Shown here: piece after piece, positions 34,161-42,683 of the stretch
Layout: each line of letters opens with the position of its first letter
How positions within the stretch are numbered: the first letter of the stretch is position 1
Source of the DNA: Alphaproteobacteria bacterium
GTDB taxonomy: Bacteria > Pseudomonadota > Alphaproteobacteria > Rhizobiales > Rhizobiaceae
Direction: 5' to 3'
Assembly (NCBI GenBank): GCA_024742485.1
Contig: JANSYK010000001.1
Span: forward strand, 2,232,001 to 2,296,000
DNA length: 64,000 bases
Position numbers and translations under genes: made by a program
Notes under the pieces: generated by a model
What the model saw: only the letters and a program-made list of their open reading frames with translations
Database searches by the model: none
What the model was told of the DNA's origin: nothing

Positions 34161-34652
34161 ATGCGGACCGCGATTATCTACTACTCACGCACGGGCACCA
34201 CCCGCAGAATGGCCGATGCATTGGCCGCGGAACTTGATGCCGACATCGGCGAAATCCAATGCCCGCGATACCGTCGTGGCCCGGTGCGCTATCTTCTTGC
34301 GGGATATAACAGCGTCAAAGGCAATCTGCCCTCCATCAAGGATCCGGCGATCAATCCCTCCAGTTACGATCTTGTTTTGATTGGTACACCCGTCTGGACC
34401 AGCCATCCGTCACTCCCGGTCCGGGCCTACCTTGCCGCCAAGCCGTCCCTTCCCGCAAGGATCGGACTGTTCGTGACCCATGGCGGACATTCTCCGGCGG
34501 AAACTGCCCTAACGGAATTGGCCGCCCTTTTGCCGGTGCCACCCGCCGAAACGATTGCCCTTCAGAAGGACAAGGTTCTCAGCGGCGATGTGTCGGACCG
34601 GATCCACGCCTTTGCGCGATCCCTTTCGAGTGGCCCATTGACCGGGTCTTGA
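34161..34652 (+). CDS. Flavodoxin-like protein
   Basis: 163 residues with GGAG upstream. The FMN phosphate loop is YYSRTGTTRRMADAL at residues 7-21, and the second loop is LVLIGTPVWTSHPSLPVRAY. A typical short-chain flavodoxin fold follows. It may feed electrons to the upstream nitroreductase-like protein. Its last 74 bases overlap the 3' end of the convergent TetR gene. Confidence 0.85.
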   Translation: MRTAIIYYSRTGTTRRMADALAAELDADIGEIQCPRYRRGPVRYLLAGYNSVKGNLPSIKDPAINPSSYDLVLIGTPVWTSHPSLPVRAYLAAKPSLPARIGLFVTHGGHSPAETALTELAALLPVPPAETIALQKDKVLSGDVSDRIHAFARSLSSGPLTGS

Positions 34653-35256
34653 CGGCCGCTTGCGGTAACAGGAGATAGCCCCGCGCAGCACGGCCAATAC
34701 GCTCGGCCAGAAAGGTGCGGTCGGTCTCGCCGGCAAGCCCGGCTGCGTCGATCATCCCGCGCACAAGCGCGATGAGATCCATTGTCGCAACGGCGACATC
34801 ACCAATCCCCTGGTGGCCCAGAAAACAGCCGATCTTGTCGGCAAGAGCCTGGTTGAGGGCTTCGGTCTCTTCTTGCAGCGGTAAAAATGCCTCCGCGATT
34901 TCCAGGTTGCGCGCCAGCCGTGGCCACTCAATCTGATGTTCGATTGCCGCCGCAATCAGTCGGTCGAGTCTTTCGTCAAAGCTTTCACCCTCCCCCGCCT
35001 GGAGCGACAAGGTGATTGCATCCACCAACCGCCGACGCTTTCGCCGAATGATCTCCGTCATTATGGCCTGCTTGGTCGGGAAATACTGATAGAGCGAACC
35101 GACGCTGACCCCGGCGCGTTCAGCAATGTGGTTGGTATTGAGAGCCGCCAGCCCTTCACGCTCCAAAATGTGAGCGGCGGCCTGCAGGATGGCTTCGACC
35201 GTTGCGGCCGCACGCGCCTGACGAGGCTTCTTTCTGGGCTCAATCGATCTCTGCAC
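34579..35256 (-). CDS. TetR-family transcriptional regulator
   Basis: 225 residues from GTG 35256 (GGAG 6 nt upstream; a GTG one codon earlier is possible). The HTH is AAAHILEREGLAALNTNHIA, then ERAGVSVGSLYQYFPTKQAI. The C-terminal ligand-binding region is followed by a basic tail that overlaps the flavodoxin gene by 74 nt. It is divergent from an SDR gene at 35335, which is its likely target. Confidence 0.88.
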   Translation of the reverse strand: MQRSIEPRKKPRQARAAATVEAILQAAAHILEREGLAALNTNHIAERAGVSVGSLYQYFPTKQAIMTEIIRRKRRRLVDAITLSLQAGEGESFDERLDRLIAAAIEHQIEWPRLARNLEIAEAFLPLQEETEALNQALADKIGCFLGHQGIGDVAVATMDLIALVRGMIDAAGLAGETDRTFLAERIGRAARGYLLLPQAAVKTRSMGHSKGIAQRRGSGPTHRR

Positions 35257-35334
35257 CACAATCTCCGAATGCGAGTTGAGAAAAGCGAGTAATCGCTCAG
35301 ATAATAGCAGGCATCAGGAGTTTTCAACAGCGGG

Positions 35335-36084
35335 ATGAACATGAACCTGAAAGGACAGACGGCCCTCGTCACCGGTGGCGCCAGAGGTATCGGCCGGGAG
35401 CTGACGCGACAACTGGCCGGTCAGGGCGCAAGGGTGGTGATGATCGGTCGCAATCGGGAGACATTGGAGGAAATGCAGACCGAACTGAGTGGTGCGGTGA
35501 CCGGGATCCCCGCCGATCTGTCCTGCTCGCAGGATGTCGACCATGTGATTGCCACCATCAACGAACTGCACGGCACACTGTCAGTTCTGATCAACAATGC
35601 CGCAATCCAGACGGAGATGAACTTCTTTGAGCCTGCCGCAACGGATTATGTTCCCCGGATTCAGCGTGAACTCGCGCTGAACCTGGAAGCAGCGATCTGC
35701 CTGACCACCGGATTGCTGCCGCTGCTGCGCCGGCAACCAGCCGCAACCATCGTCAATGTCAGTTCCGGCCTCGCCATCGCGCCCAAGCGCAGTGCCCCGG
35801 TTTATTGTGCCACCAAGGCCGGCCTGCGCAGTTTCACAAGAGCAATGCGCTATCAATGCGCCGAGCGCGCGCCCCATATCCATGTGATGGAGGCCGTCAT
35901 GGCGCTCGTTGATACGGATATGACGCGCGGCCGCGGAAGCGGCAAGATATCGCCCCTCCGCGCCGCACGGGAAATTGTTGCCGGTATTGAAAGGGGCCGT
36001 GATGAAGTCTGGGTTGCCAAGGCCGCGCTGCTGCCCCTCCTTCATCGGTTTTCACCTTCGCTGGTGGCACACATACTGAAATAA
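35335..36084 (+). CDS. Short-chain dehydrogenase/reductase (DltE-like)
   Basis: 249 residues; ATG 35335 or 35341 could start translation. The cofactor loop TALVTGGARGIGRELTRQLA, NNAA (INNAAIQTEMNFF), catalytic Ser in NVSSGLAI and YxxxK in YCATKAGLR are intact, so this is an active classical SDR. The substrate is unknown. Divergent from the TetR gene. Confidence 0.88.
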   Translation: MNMNLKGQTALVTGGARGIGRELTRQLAGQGARVVMIGRNRETLEEMQTELSGAVTGIPADLSCSQDVDHVIATINELHGTLSVLINNAAIQTEMNFFEPAATDYVPRIQRELALNLEAAICLTTGLLPLLRRQPAATIVNVSSGLAIAPKRSAPVYCATKAGLRSFTRAMRYQCAERAPHIHVMEAVMALVDTDMTRGRGSGKISPLRAAREIVAGIERGRDEVWVAKAALLPLLHRFSPSLVAHILK

Positions 36085-36197
36085 TACAGGTTCCAATGAT
36101 CCGCAGGACGGCCGGTACGTTTGCAGCAAACCACAACCTATGCTTTTTTGATCCCGGATACTCACACCACACAGGTTGAATTTCAGGGAGGATGACG

Positions 36198-36629
36198 ATG
36201 AGCAATAGTATTCAGGTCATGGAGGAATGGTTCAGGCGCGTCTGGTCCAATGAGGAAGTTGAAGCCATCGATGAAATGCTGGTGCCCGATACGATCGCGG
36301 ATGGCCTGGGCACACAGCCGCGGATCGGACCGGAACAGTTCAAGGAATTTCAGCGCCACTTTCTGAACCTGATGAGCGACATCGAAATCGTGATCGACAA
36401 ACGCATGGAAGATGGAGACTGGTATTCCCTGCTGGTCACATTCAATGCCCGTCGGCGGGACAATGGGGCACCGGTCGCCATGACCGGAAATGTCTATGGC
36501 CGGGTGGTCGATGGCAAGATCGTCGAGGCCTATAATCATTTCGACTTCATCGGGCTTTTCGTTCAACTTGGCCTCATGCCGAAAGACGCGTTCGACGGTT
36601 GCATCGCCGGCAACAAGTGCAGCTGGTGA
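36198..36629 (+). CDS. SnoaL-like (NTF2 fold) protein, tandem copy 1
   Basis: 143 residues from ATG 36198 with GGGAGG 6 nt upstream; an earlier ATG at 36192 is too close to the SD. The sequence MSNSIQVMEEWFRRVWSNEE and the core GPEQFKEFQRHFLNLMSDIE match SnoaL/ester-cyclase-type proteins, with a fold of about 130-145 residues. It is very similar to the next gene, and the sequence before each gene shares a CACAACC[T/C]ATGCTTTT block, so gene and leader were duplicated together. Confidence 0.78.
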   Translation: MSNSIQVMEEWFRRVWSNEEVEAIDEMLVPDTIADGLGTQPRIGPEQFKEFQRHFLNLMSDIEIVIDKRMEDGDWYSLLVTFNARRRDNGAPVAMTGNVYGRVVDGKIVEAYNHFDFIGLFVQLGLMPKDAFDGCIAGNKCSW

Positions 36630-36719
36630 TTCCGGCGGCATTTGCCCCCGATCACAACCCATGCTTTTATTCTTCCTGCAAGCGCCATCATGGCGAGATC
36701 AACCAGGAGGGGTGACAAA

Positions 36720-37148
36720 ATGGGCAACAGCGCCGATATTCAGGAAAGATGGTTCCAGCGGGTCTGGTCGAACGAGGAAGAAGAGGCGATCGATGAAATG
36801 CTGGTTCCCGACACCCATGCCGTCGGCCTGGGATCCCAGCCGAGGGTCGGCCCCGAACAGTTCAAGGAATTCCATCGCTGTTTTCTCAAGCTGATGAGCG
36901 ACATCGACATCAAGATCGACAAGCGCATGCAGCAGGGCGACTGGTATTCGACGCTTGTCACCTTCAACGCAAAGCGGCGCGACAACGGGGCCCCAGTCTC
37001 CATGACGGGTCACGTCTTTTGCCGGATTGTCGATGACAAGATTGTCGAAGGATACAATCATTTCGACCTGATCGGCCTGTTTGGACAGCTCGGTCTGCTT
37101 CCGATAGACGCAGTGGACCGGTGTCTCATGGGAGAAAAATGCGGTTGA
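36720..37148 (+). CDS. SnoaL-like (NTF2 fold) protein, tandem copy 2
   Basis: 142 residues from ATG 36720 with AGGAGG 9 nt upstream. It is closely related to copy 1: shared segments include RVWSNEE, AIDEMLVPDT, GPEQFKEF, LMSDI, RRDNGAPV and YNHFDLIGLF. Differences cluster in the middle strand region (QRHFLNLMSD against HRCFLKLMSD) and the C-terminus. Copy 2 has extra cysteines in RCLMGEKCG. The ligand is unknown. Confidence 0.78.
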   Translation: MGNSADIQERWFQRVWSNEEEEAIDEMLVPDTHAVGLGSQPRVGPEQFKEFHRCFLKLMSDIDIKIDKRMQQGDWYSTLVTFNAKRRDNGAPVSMTGHVFCRIVDDKIVEGYNHFDLIGLFGQLGLLPIDAVDRCLMGEKCG

Positions 37149-37189
37149 GCGAACGGGCTTCTGGGTAACAACAGGCGCCACCGCATGCA

Positions 37190-37942
37190 CTACGGGCGAT
37201 ACTGCCGCGGCGTCGACCCCGTGACGACACGAAAGGCGTGAGCAAACGCACTCGGGCTTTCAAAACCGACATCCAGTGCAACGCCGGTAACAGGTTGCCC
37301 GAGCGCCAGCAATTCAAGTGCCGCATTGATCCGCGCCTGCCGCCTCAATTCACGAAACGACAGGCCCGTCTCGGCGCGGATTCGCCGGATCAGACTACGC
37401 TGCGATAATCCGAGGCGGACGGCCCATTCACTGAGGGTAGCGGCATCGGCGGGACAATCCCGCAAATGCGTTACCAGACGCTGGATGCGTTCATCGCGTG
37501 GCATCGGCAATCGAAACGGTTCCACTGCCAGTGTCGAAATCTCAGCAAGCACAAGTGCGCGCAAATGAGGGAGTTGCTGTGGATCGCATCCTTCGGCCAG
37601 ACGCACCAGGATTTCTCGCATCAGCGGCGAGATACCGATCACCTGAACCTGCGGTCGGTCAAAGCGAAAACTGCCGTCCAGATAGACCGTCCGCATCTCG
37701 ACACGGTCAAGGCAGCGGATCTCGTGCCGCACCGTGGCCGGCACCCACAGGCCCCGACCCGGCGGCAATACCCAGCTCGCATCCTGCGCAAAGACCCGCA
37801 TCACGCCACTGATGGCATGGACAATCTGATGACCGGCGTGACTGTGCGGCGGGATATGGGTTCCCGCTGCATAGTTCGTGGCACGGCCCGCGATGCGATC
37901 CGCCGTGATATTTGGCACATTAGCGATAGTTTTTGTCATCAT
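37190..37942 (-). CDS. AraC-family regulator with N-terminal cupin
   Basis: 250 residues from ATG 37942; the frame is open upstream to 37999, and the start lacks a clear SD. The cupin part has HIPPHSHAGHQIVHAISG (about 27-44). The C-terminal HTH pair is TLSEWAVRLGLSQRSLIRRI and VTGVALDVGFESPSAFAHAF, then FRVVTGSTPRQYR. It is divergent from the MFS gene at 38025, its likely target. Confidence 0.87.
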   Translation of the reverse strand: MMTKTIANVPNITADRIAGRATNYAAGTHIPPHSHAGHQIVHAISGVMRVFAQDASWVLPPGRGLWVPATVRHEIRCLDRVEMRTVYLDGSFRFDRPQVQVIGISPLMREILVRLAEGCDPQQLPHLRALVLAEISTLAVEPFRLPMPRDERIQRLVTHLRDCPADAATLSEWAVRLGLSQRSLIRRIRAETGLSFRELRRQARINAALELLALGQPVTGVALDVGFESPSAFAHAFRVVTGSTPRQYRP

Positions 37943-38024
37943 GTCGACAGACAGTAAGTCGTGACCGGGATAATTTGCAAGCGCTGCGCGGTTCAGCAAA
38001 TCCGCAACAGGTCAGGGACGTTTC

Positions 38025-39227
38025 ATGTCGCGCAATTCAATCCTTGTTTTTGTCAACGCCGCTCATTTTTTTGACCATTTCTTCCTGCTGATTTTTCCGA
38101 CGGCGGCGCTCGCCATCGCTTCGGCCTGGGCGATGAGTTATGCGGATACGCTGGTTCTGGGGACACCACTCTATGTGATGTTCGCCGTCGGCACCCTGCC
38201 GGCAGGTTGGCTCGGCGATCGCGTCGACCGTGTCATTCTGATCATCCTCTTCTTCTTGGGCTGCGGTGCATCCAGCCTGATGATCGCCCTGTCGACCGGA
38301 TCGACACTCCTGTCCATTGGGCTGGGTCTGCTCGGACTGTTCGCCGCCATATACCACCCGGTCGGCATTGCCCTGGTGACGGATGTCGGAAAACGCACCG
38401 GCCGCGCACTTGCAGTCAACGGCGTGTCCGGCAATCTGGGCCTTGCTGCCGCCGCCGTCATCACCGCCCTCCTCGCGGACCGGTTCGGCTGGCGGAGCGC
38501 GTTCGCGGTGCCCGGCATTCTTTCCATCCTGATTGGCGCTGCCATGTTTGCCAGCAGTCGGCGGAGACCCGATCGCACCGACACCGCGGGCAATGTTCCG
38601 AAAGACGCGCGTATCCCTGTTGATACGCGCACGCAGATGATCATTTTCGGTGTCGTCTGTGTAGCCGCCCTGTTCGGCGGCTCGATATTCAACGCCGTAA
38701 CGATATCTCTGCCGAAGTTTTTTGACGAGCGGCTGGTAGCAGCCACCGGTGGCCTGACATGGGTCGGCGCCTCGACCGGACTGGTGTTCACCATTGCCGC
38801 CTTTGCGCAACTGCCGGTGGGCGAATTGCTCGACCGTTTCGGCGCCAAACCCATCCTTAGCAGTCTGCTTGCGGCGCAGGCCCTTCTGCTCCTTGTTCTC
38901 TCCCAGGCCACCGGCTGGTTTGCACTCGTCACAGCGCTGATCCTGGTGACGTCGATTTTTGCCGCCATTCCGGTTACCGGCTGGCTGATCGGACATTACA
39001 TCCCTACCGGACTGCGATCCCGGATCATGTCGGTGGAATATGTTCTATCGCTTGGCATGGCATCGGCCATCGTACCGATCATTTCCTTCATGCATCGCAA
39101 CGGACAGGGATTCGACATTCAGCTTGTCTTCCTTGCTGTCGCCGCGGCCATTGTCTTTGTGGCAGCGCTGTGGCTACCGGGGAGAGACAACCGGACAAGC
39201 GGTGCACAGGCCGAAGCGGCGGAATGA
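38025..39227 (+). CDS. MFS transporter (fosmidomycin-resistance-like)
   Basis: 400 residues with about 12 membrane helices, beginning SILVFVNAAHFFDHFFLLIF. The start NAAHFFDH and the loop GWLGDRVDR resemble the Fsr/fosmidomycin-resistance branch of drug efflux carriers. The N- and C-terminal halves are joined by the cytoplasmic loop RRRPDRTDTAGNVPKDARIP. An exporter role is inferred from family. Controlled perhaps by the divergent AraC regulator. Confidence 0.87.
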   Translation: MSRNSILVFVNAAHFFDHFFLLIFPTAALAIASAWAMSYADTLVLGTPLYVMFAVGTLPAGWLGDRVDRVILIILFFLGCGASSLMIALSTGSTLLSIGLGLLGLFAAIYHPVGIALVTDVGKRTGRALAVNGVSGNLGLAAAAVITALLADRFGWRSAFAVPGILSILIGAAMFASSRRRPDRTDTAGNVPKDARIPVDTRTQMIIFGVVCVAALFGGSIFNAVTISLPKFFDERLVAATGGLTWVGASTGLVFTIAAFAQLPVGELLDRFGAKPILSSLLAAQALLLLVLSQATGWFALVTALILVTSIFAAIPVTGWLIGHYIPTGLRSRIMSVEYVLSLGMASAIVPIISFMHRNGQGFDIQLVFLAVAAAIVFVAALWLPGRDNRTSGAQAEAAE

Positions 39228-39237
39228 ACGAACGCGG

Positions 39238-39600
39238 TCAGTTCCCGTCCCGCATTTCGCACCAGGCGATACAGATCGCCGCCAGTTCATCCGCCTTCAA
39301 GGCCAGATCAACGAGGCTCTGGACCTTGAGCGACCGCGCCTCCTTGCCGTCACCTTCAAGATAGGAAAACTGTCCGGGAATCTCCGCGCCCTTGTGAAAC
39401 ATCAGGCTGGCGTGTTTCTTCGCCTTCGGAAAGAAGCTGGCAATGTTGCCCTTGTAGACAAAGGTCGGTGCCTGCCACTTGATCGTCTCCGTGATCCTCG
39501 GATCGCAAGCCAGTATGTGATCACGAATGGCTGAAACCACCGGCTTCATCGGATTGTCGTAGTCTGCCAGCCACGCATCGACCTCGGCATTCCTGTTCAT
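39238..39600 (-). CDS. DUF1801 protein
   Basis: 120 residues from ATG 39600, overlapping the upstream stop as ATGA and preceded by GAGGAGG. The sequence NRNAEVDAWLADYDNPMKPV, ITETIKWQAPTFVYKGNIA and HASLMFHKGAEIPG is typical of DUF1801 (YdhG-like) proteins. Function is unknown. Cotranscribed with the NTF2-like gene. Confidence 0.8.
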   Translation of the reverse strand: MNRNAEVDAWLADYDNPMKPVVSAIRDHILACDPRITETIKWQAPTFVYKGNIASFFPKAKKHASLMFHKGAEIPGQFSYLEGDGKEARSLKVQSLVDLALKADELAAICIAWCEMRDGN

Positions 39601-39968
39601 TTCCGATCCTCCTCTCGCAGCGTCGTGATCAGTTTGACGATCTGTCCGTCCTTCAGGCTGAAGCGGTTCAATCCATGGCCCTTGCCACCCGGCAACGAGG
39701 GCGAAAAACAAGTCCATTCAATATGGATTTCACCATTGGATGTCGAGGCGCTGTCAATTCGGATTCGGGTGTCCACCATGGGCATTTCCCATCCCAGCGC
39801 CATCGCTTTCATCACCGCATCCCGGCCATGATGGGTGCGTGATGTTCCGGTAAACGGCTCCTCATACACCGCATCTTCTGCAAAGCAGGCGGCGATCGCA
39901 TCGACGCTGGTTTGTCCGGCTTGCATTGCCAGAAAAAAATTGCTCACCTCAAGGGGGACCTGTGTCAT
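39597..39968 (-). CDS. SnoaL/NTF2-like protein
   Basis: 123 residues from ATG 39968 (GGAG 7 nt upstream). The pattern VSNFFLAMQAGQTSVDAIAA, CFAEDAVYEEPFTGTSRTHH and GEIHIEWTCFSPSLPGGKGH fits the SnoaL-like fold used by cyclases and isomerases. It is divergent from the LuxR-type gene at 39993, which may control it. Coupled by ATGA to the DUF1801 gene. Confidence 0.75.
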   Translation of the reverse strand: MTQVPLEVSNFFLAMQAGQTSVDAIAACFAEDAVYEEPFTGTSRTHHGRDAVMKAMALGWEMPMVDTRIRIDSASTSNGEIHIEWTCFSPSLPGGKGHGLNRFSLKDGQIVKLITTLREEDRK

Positions 39969-39992
39969 GGAAAAACTCCAAAGGGGTTGAAA

Positions 39993-40391
39993 ATGTTGGA
40001 TCGAAGCAAGGCAGCGCTTGTCAGGGACGCGCTGGAGGCCCTCATGGACGCCACCGGTTCCGCAGCAGCCTGGGAAGCGTTGCCGGCCCTTTCGCGCCTC
40101 GACAAAACCGAAATGGATATCGAGATTGATCTGCGTGCCAGCGAGATCATCGGCACGCCGATCGTTGTGGCCCGGGAGAAACTGCCGGGCGATCCGTTTT
40201 CCCAAAGCCTGACGAAGCGCCAGCAGCAGGTCGCACTATGCCTGGCCAGAGGGCTTTCCAACAAACACATTGCAAGGGAACTCGGCATATCGTTGACCAC
40301 CACAAAGGATCACGTCCACGCCGTCCTTACCCGTCTCGGTGTCGATAGCCGGAACAAGGTCGCCGCGCTCGCTTTCGGACACCGACTATAG
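39993..40391 (+). CDS. LuxR-type HTH regulator without receiver domain
   Basis: 132 residues from ATG 39993 with AGGGG upstream. The GerE/LuxR HTH occupies the C-terminal half: SLTKRQQQVALCLARGLSNK, HIARELGISLTTTKDHVHAV, LTRLGVDSRNKVAAL. The N-terminal 55 residues are short and do not resemble a response-regulator receiver. It is divergent from the NTF2/DUF1801 pair. Confidence 0.85.
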   Translation: MLDRSKAALVRDALEALMDATGSAAAWEALPALSRLDKTEMDIEIDLRASEIIGTPIVVAREKLPGDPFSQSLTKRQQQVALCLARGLSNKHIARELGISLTTTKDHVHAVLTRLGVDSRNKVAALAFGHRL

Positions 40392-40456
40392 AGGTTGAAA
40401 CCCTCCACCAAAATCCATCAGAGGATGGAGATAGACTCCAAAGCGCCTGCGAAGGA

Positions 40457-41227
40457 TCAGCGCAGCAGCGCCAGCGCTTCCTCGTGAACCTCCCGGCTTC
40501 CGGAGGCCAGAATATCACCGCCCTGTTCCGGACGACCACCCTGCCAGTTGGTCACCACCCCGCCGGCCGATTCCAGAATGGCGATCAAGCCGCCAATGTC
40601 ATAGGATTCGAGGTCGCTTTCGATCACCAGATCCGCATGGCCCGAGGCCACCAGTGCAAACGCATAGCAATCGCACCCGTATCGAAACAGATTGACCTTC
40701 TCCTCAACGGCGCGATAGGCCGTGTTCTTCAGGCCTGAATAAAGATGCGGTGATGTCGTGAACAATGTCGCATCGCTCAGGCTGGCACAGGGGCGGGCCG
40801 AGATTTTTCCCGATTTTCCGGGGCCGCGATAATAAGCCCCGTCCCCATCTGCCGTGTATCGTTCACCCGTAAAGGGTTGATCCATCAAGCCAAGACAGGC
40901 TTGTCCATTGCGATACAGCCCAATCAGCGTTCCCCACACAGGCAGACCCGATATGAACGCCCGGGTCCCATCGATCGGATCGATCACCCAGACATATTCG
41001 CGCTCCAGACCCTCGCTGCCATACTCCTCACCCATGATTCCGTGATCCGGAAAGTGGGTCTTGATCAGGTTGCGGATTGCTGCCTCAGCCGCCCGGTCGG
41101 CCTCCGTCACCGGGTCGAAACCGGTTTCCAGTTTGTTTGTGATCGCGGTGCCATTGCGAAAGCGCGGCAACGTCTCCGCTGCGGCCGCATCGGCAAGCAG
41201 GTGAATAAAGTCCAGATCAAGCTGCAT
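40457..41227 (-). CDS. hisN: Histidinol-phosphatase, inositol-monophosphatase fold (HisN type)
   Basis: 256 residues from ATG 41227 (AGGA 7 nt upstream; an ATG one codon earlier is closer). Motifs DPVTEADRAAE, IMGEEYG, VIDPIDGTRAF and ESDLESYDIGGLIAILESAG provide the metal- and phosphate-binding residues of the IMPase family. Sequence and context beside N-formylglutamate amidohydrolase and cpdR match the rhizobial HisN-type histidinol-phosphatase. It should remove phosphate from L-histidinol phosphate. Confidence 0.85.
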   Translation of the reverse strand: MQLDLDFIHLLADAAAAETLPRFRNGTAITNKLETGFDPVTEADRAAEAAIRNLIKTHFPDHGIMGEEYGSEGLEREYVWVIDPIDGTRAFISGLPVWGTLIGLYRNGQACLGLMDQPFTGERYTADGDGAYYRGPGKSGKISARPCASLSDATLFTTSPHLYSGLKNTAYRAVEEKVNLFRYGCDCYAFALVASGHADLVIESDLESYDIGGLIAILESAGGVVTNWQGGRPEQGGDILASGSREVHEEALALLR

Positions 41228-41312
41228 CATTTCGTCCTGAAAAAAACCGAGAGAAATCGGGGCTGGTCACCAACAGATTGCTGCAACAGCGAAAGGAGTG
41301 CCCACAAATACA

Positions 41313-41341
41313 TTGACATTTGTGCGCTGCAGCATCATAGT
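41313..41341 (+). promoter_or_regulatory. Promoter of the candidate small RNA
   Basis: A perfect TTGACA (41313-41318) is followed after 17 nt by CATAGT (41336-41341). Transcription would begin near 41348. Confidence 0.5.
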
Positions 41342-41347
41342 GATGGT

Positions 41348-41427
41348 GCAGCGACTCGCTGCATTCGCCCTCATGGGCGTTTCCTCCCTAGATTCGACCG
41401 CACCCGCAAGGCGCGGTCTTTTTTTTG
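41348..41427 (+). ncRNA. Candidate small RNA with anti-Shine-Dalgarno motif
   Basis: About 80 nt between a TTGACA-N17-CATAGT promoter and a strong intrinsic terminator, with no ORF that would explain them. Two stem-loops come first: GCAGCG-ACT-CGCTGC (41348-41362) and CGCCC-TCAT-GGGCG (41366-41379). The unpaired stretch TTTCCTCCCTAG (41380-41391) has CCUCCC, complementary to ribosome binding sites. The terminator stem GACCGC...GCGGTC ends in eight T. The layout resembles alphaproteobacterial anti-SD small RNAs (CCUCC-motif families), but membership is not proved. Confidence 0.55.
41396..41426 (+). terminator. Intrinsic terminator of the candidate small RNA
   Basis: GACCGC (41396-41401) pairs with GCGGTC (41413-41418), followed by eight T residues. 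It points rightwards and faces the 3' end of the convergent amidohydrolase gene. Confidence 0.8.
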
Positions 41428-41451
41428 CATGCCGGAAAAATCGCCGCGCAA

Positions 41452-42354
41452 TTATTCGGCGGCAAGAGCGGTATCTGAAAAACCTTCGGTGAATGATTCG
41501 GTCAACTGCGTCATGAACGTGGTCAGATCGGCCTGCAGTGTTACGAAACCGGCTGTCTTCCTCAAGGAACGCTCATCGACATACAGCCCGCGATTGATTT
41601 CGATCTGAATGGCGTGAAGACCGCGCCCCGGCCGCCCGTAATGCTCGGTGATAAAACCGCCGGCATAGGGTTTGTTGCGCGACACCGAATAGCCGAGATC
41701 CTGCAGGATGCCGATGGTCAGTTGTGACAGATCTTCCGTTGCGCTGGTTCCATATCGGTCTCCGATGACAAAATCCGGACGGTTTCTTGCCCCGGCCTGC
41801 GCACTGGCCGGCATGGAATGACAATCGATCAGGACGCCAAAGCCGAACCGGCCATGGGTTTTGACCAGCAGATTGCGCAAATTGTCATGATAGGGCCTGT
41901 AGAGGGCCTCGATCCGGGTCAGGGCATCCTTGATCGGCAGTCGCTCACCATAGATTTCCATGTTTTCGGCAACCAGCCGGGGGATCGTCCCGAGCCCACC
42001 GGCAACCCGCATCGAGCCGGAATTGATGAAAGCTGGCACATTGCCGTCGAACATGCGTGGATCCAGCTCATAGGGCTCACGATTAACGTCGAGAAAGGCC
42101 CGCGGAAACCGCGCAGACAGAAGAGGTGCGCCCAGATCGGTCGCTGCGGCAAACAGCTCGTCGACATAATAATCTTCTGATCTGCGGATCGAATGGGCGT
42201 TCAGGCGGGACGCGGAAAGGAATGTCTCCGGATAGACCCGCCCGCTATGCGGCGAGTTGAAGACAAACGGAACAGTCTGGTCGTCAGGCACGCCAATCTC
42301 GAATGGCGGTTGACCATAAAAACTGTTGTCGATCAAATTCTCGCTCCCTGGCAC
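41452..42354 (-). CDS. N-formylglutamate amidohydrolase family protein
   Basis: 300 residues. The start may be GTG 42354 or TTG 42336; the latter has GGGAG 7 nt upstream. Motifs VFNSPHSGRVYP, FPRAFLDVNREPYELDPRMF, GVLIDCHSMP and QIEINRGLYVDE give the metal and substrate residues of the FGase/HutG-like family, which hydrolyses N-formyl-L-glutamate to glutamate and formate. Rhizobial genomes often have this gene beside cpdR, as here (divergent). The physiological role is probably in histidine breakdown or peptide salvage. Confidence 0.87.
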   Translation of the reverse strand: MPGSENLIDNSFYGQPPFEIGVPDDQTVPFVFNSPHSGRVYPETFLSASRLNAHSIRRSEDYYVDELFAAATDLGAPLLSARFPRAFLDVNREPYELDPRMFDGNVPAFINSGSMRVAGGLGTIPRLVAENMEIYGERLPIKDALTRIEALYRPYHDNLRNLLVKTHGRFGFGVLIDCHSMPASAQAGARNRPDFVIGDRYGTSATEDLSQLTIGILQDLGYSVSRNKPYAGGFITEHYGRPGRGLHAIQIEINRGLYVDERSLRKTAGFVTLQADLTTFMTQLTESFTEGFSDTALAAE

Positions 42355-42683
42355 CGCACCCGTGCCGACAGGTGGTTCGGTGGCAAATCACTCCTGACGG
42401 CATGTTGCCAGTTGGCGGCAGCGAAGTCCATACGGACCTTCGGCGGCCGACCGGCCGGACCCACGCCAATGTCTTGCGGGCACCTGTATCCGGTGTTCAT
42501 TAGTCTTTTTTTAGGCATAAATTCACCCGATATTTACCTGCATCGGTTTGAATGCTCGCGATCCGCGTGCTATTCGCCATCATCGAAGGGCGGCGCGATG
42601 GAGGGCACCTGCAAACCGGGTGTTGGATGGAAGACGGGCGGAGCAGAGGCTCCGGCTCATGACTGAGGGGCACGTGAAGCCGT
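42355..42683. other. Divergent intergenic region of the amidohydrolase and cpdR genes
   Basis: 329 bases. The right part is AT-rich (42495-42560) and probably holds the cpdR promoter. I looked for TTAA-N7-TTAA CtrA boxes and did not find a full match. No gene is supported here. Confidence 0.4.

Noticed and set aside
38037-38996. 319-codon minus-strand frame across the MFS gene
   Set aside because: Very polar, low-complexity shadow of a high-GC membrane-protein gene on the plus strand; no domain and no SD.
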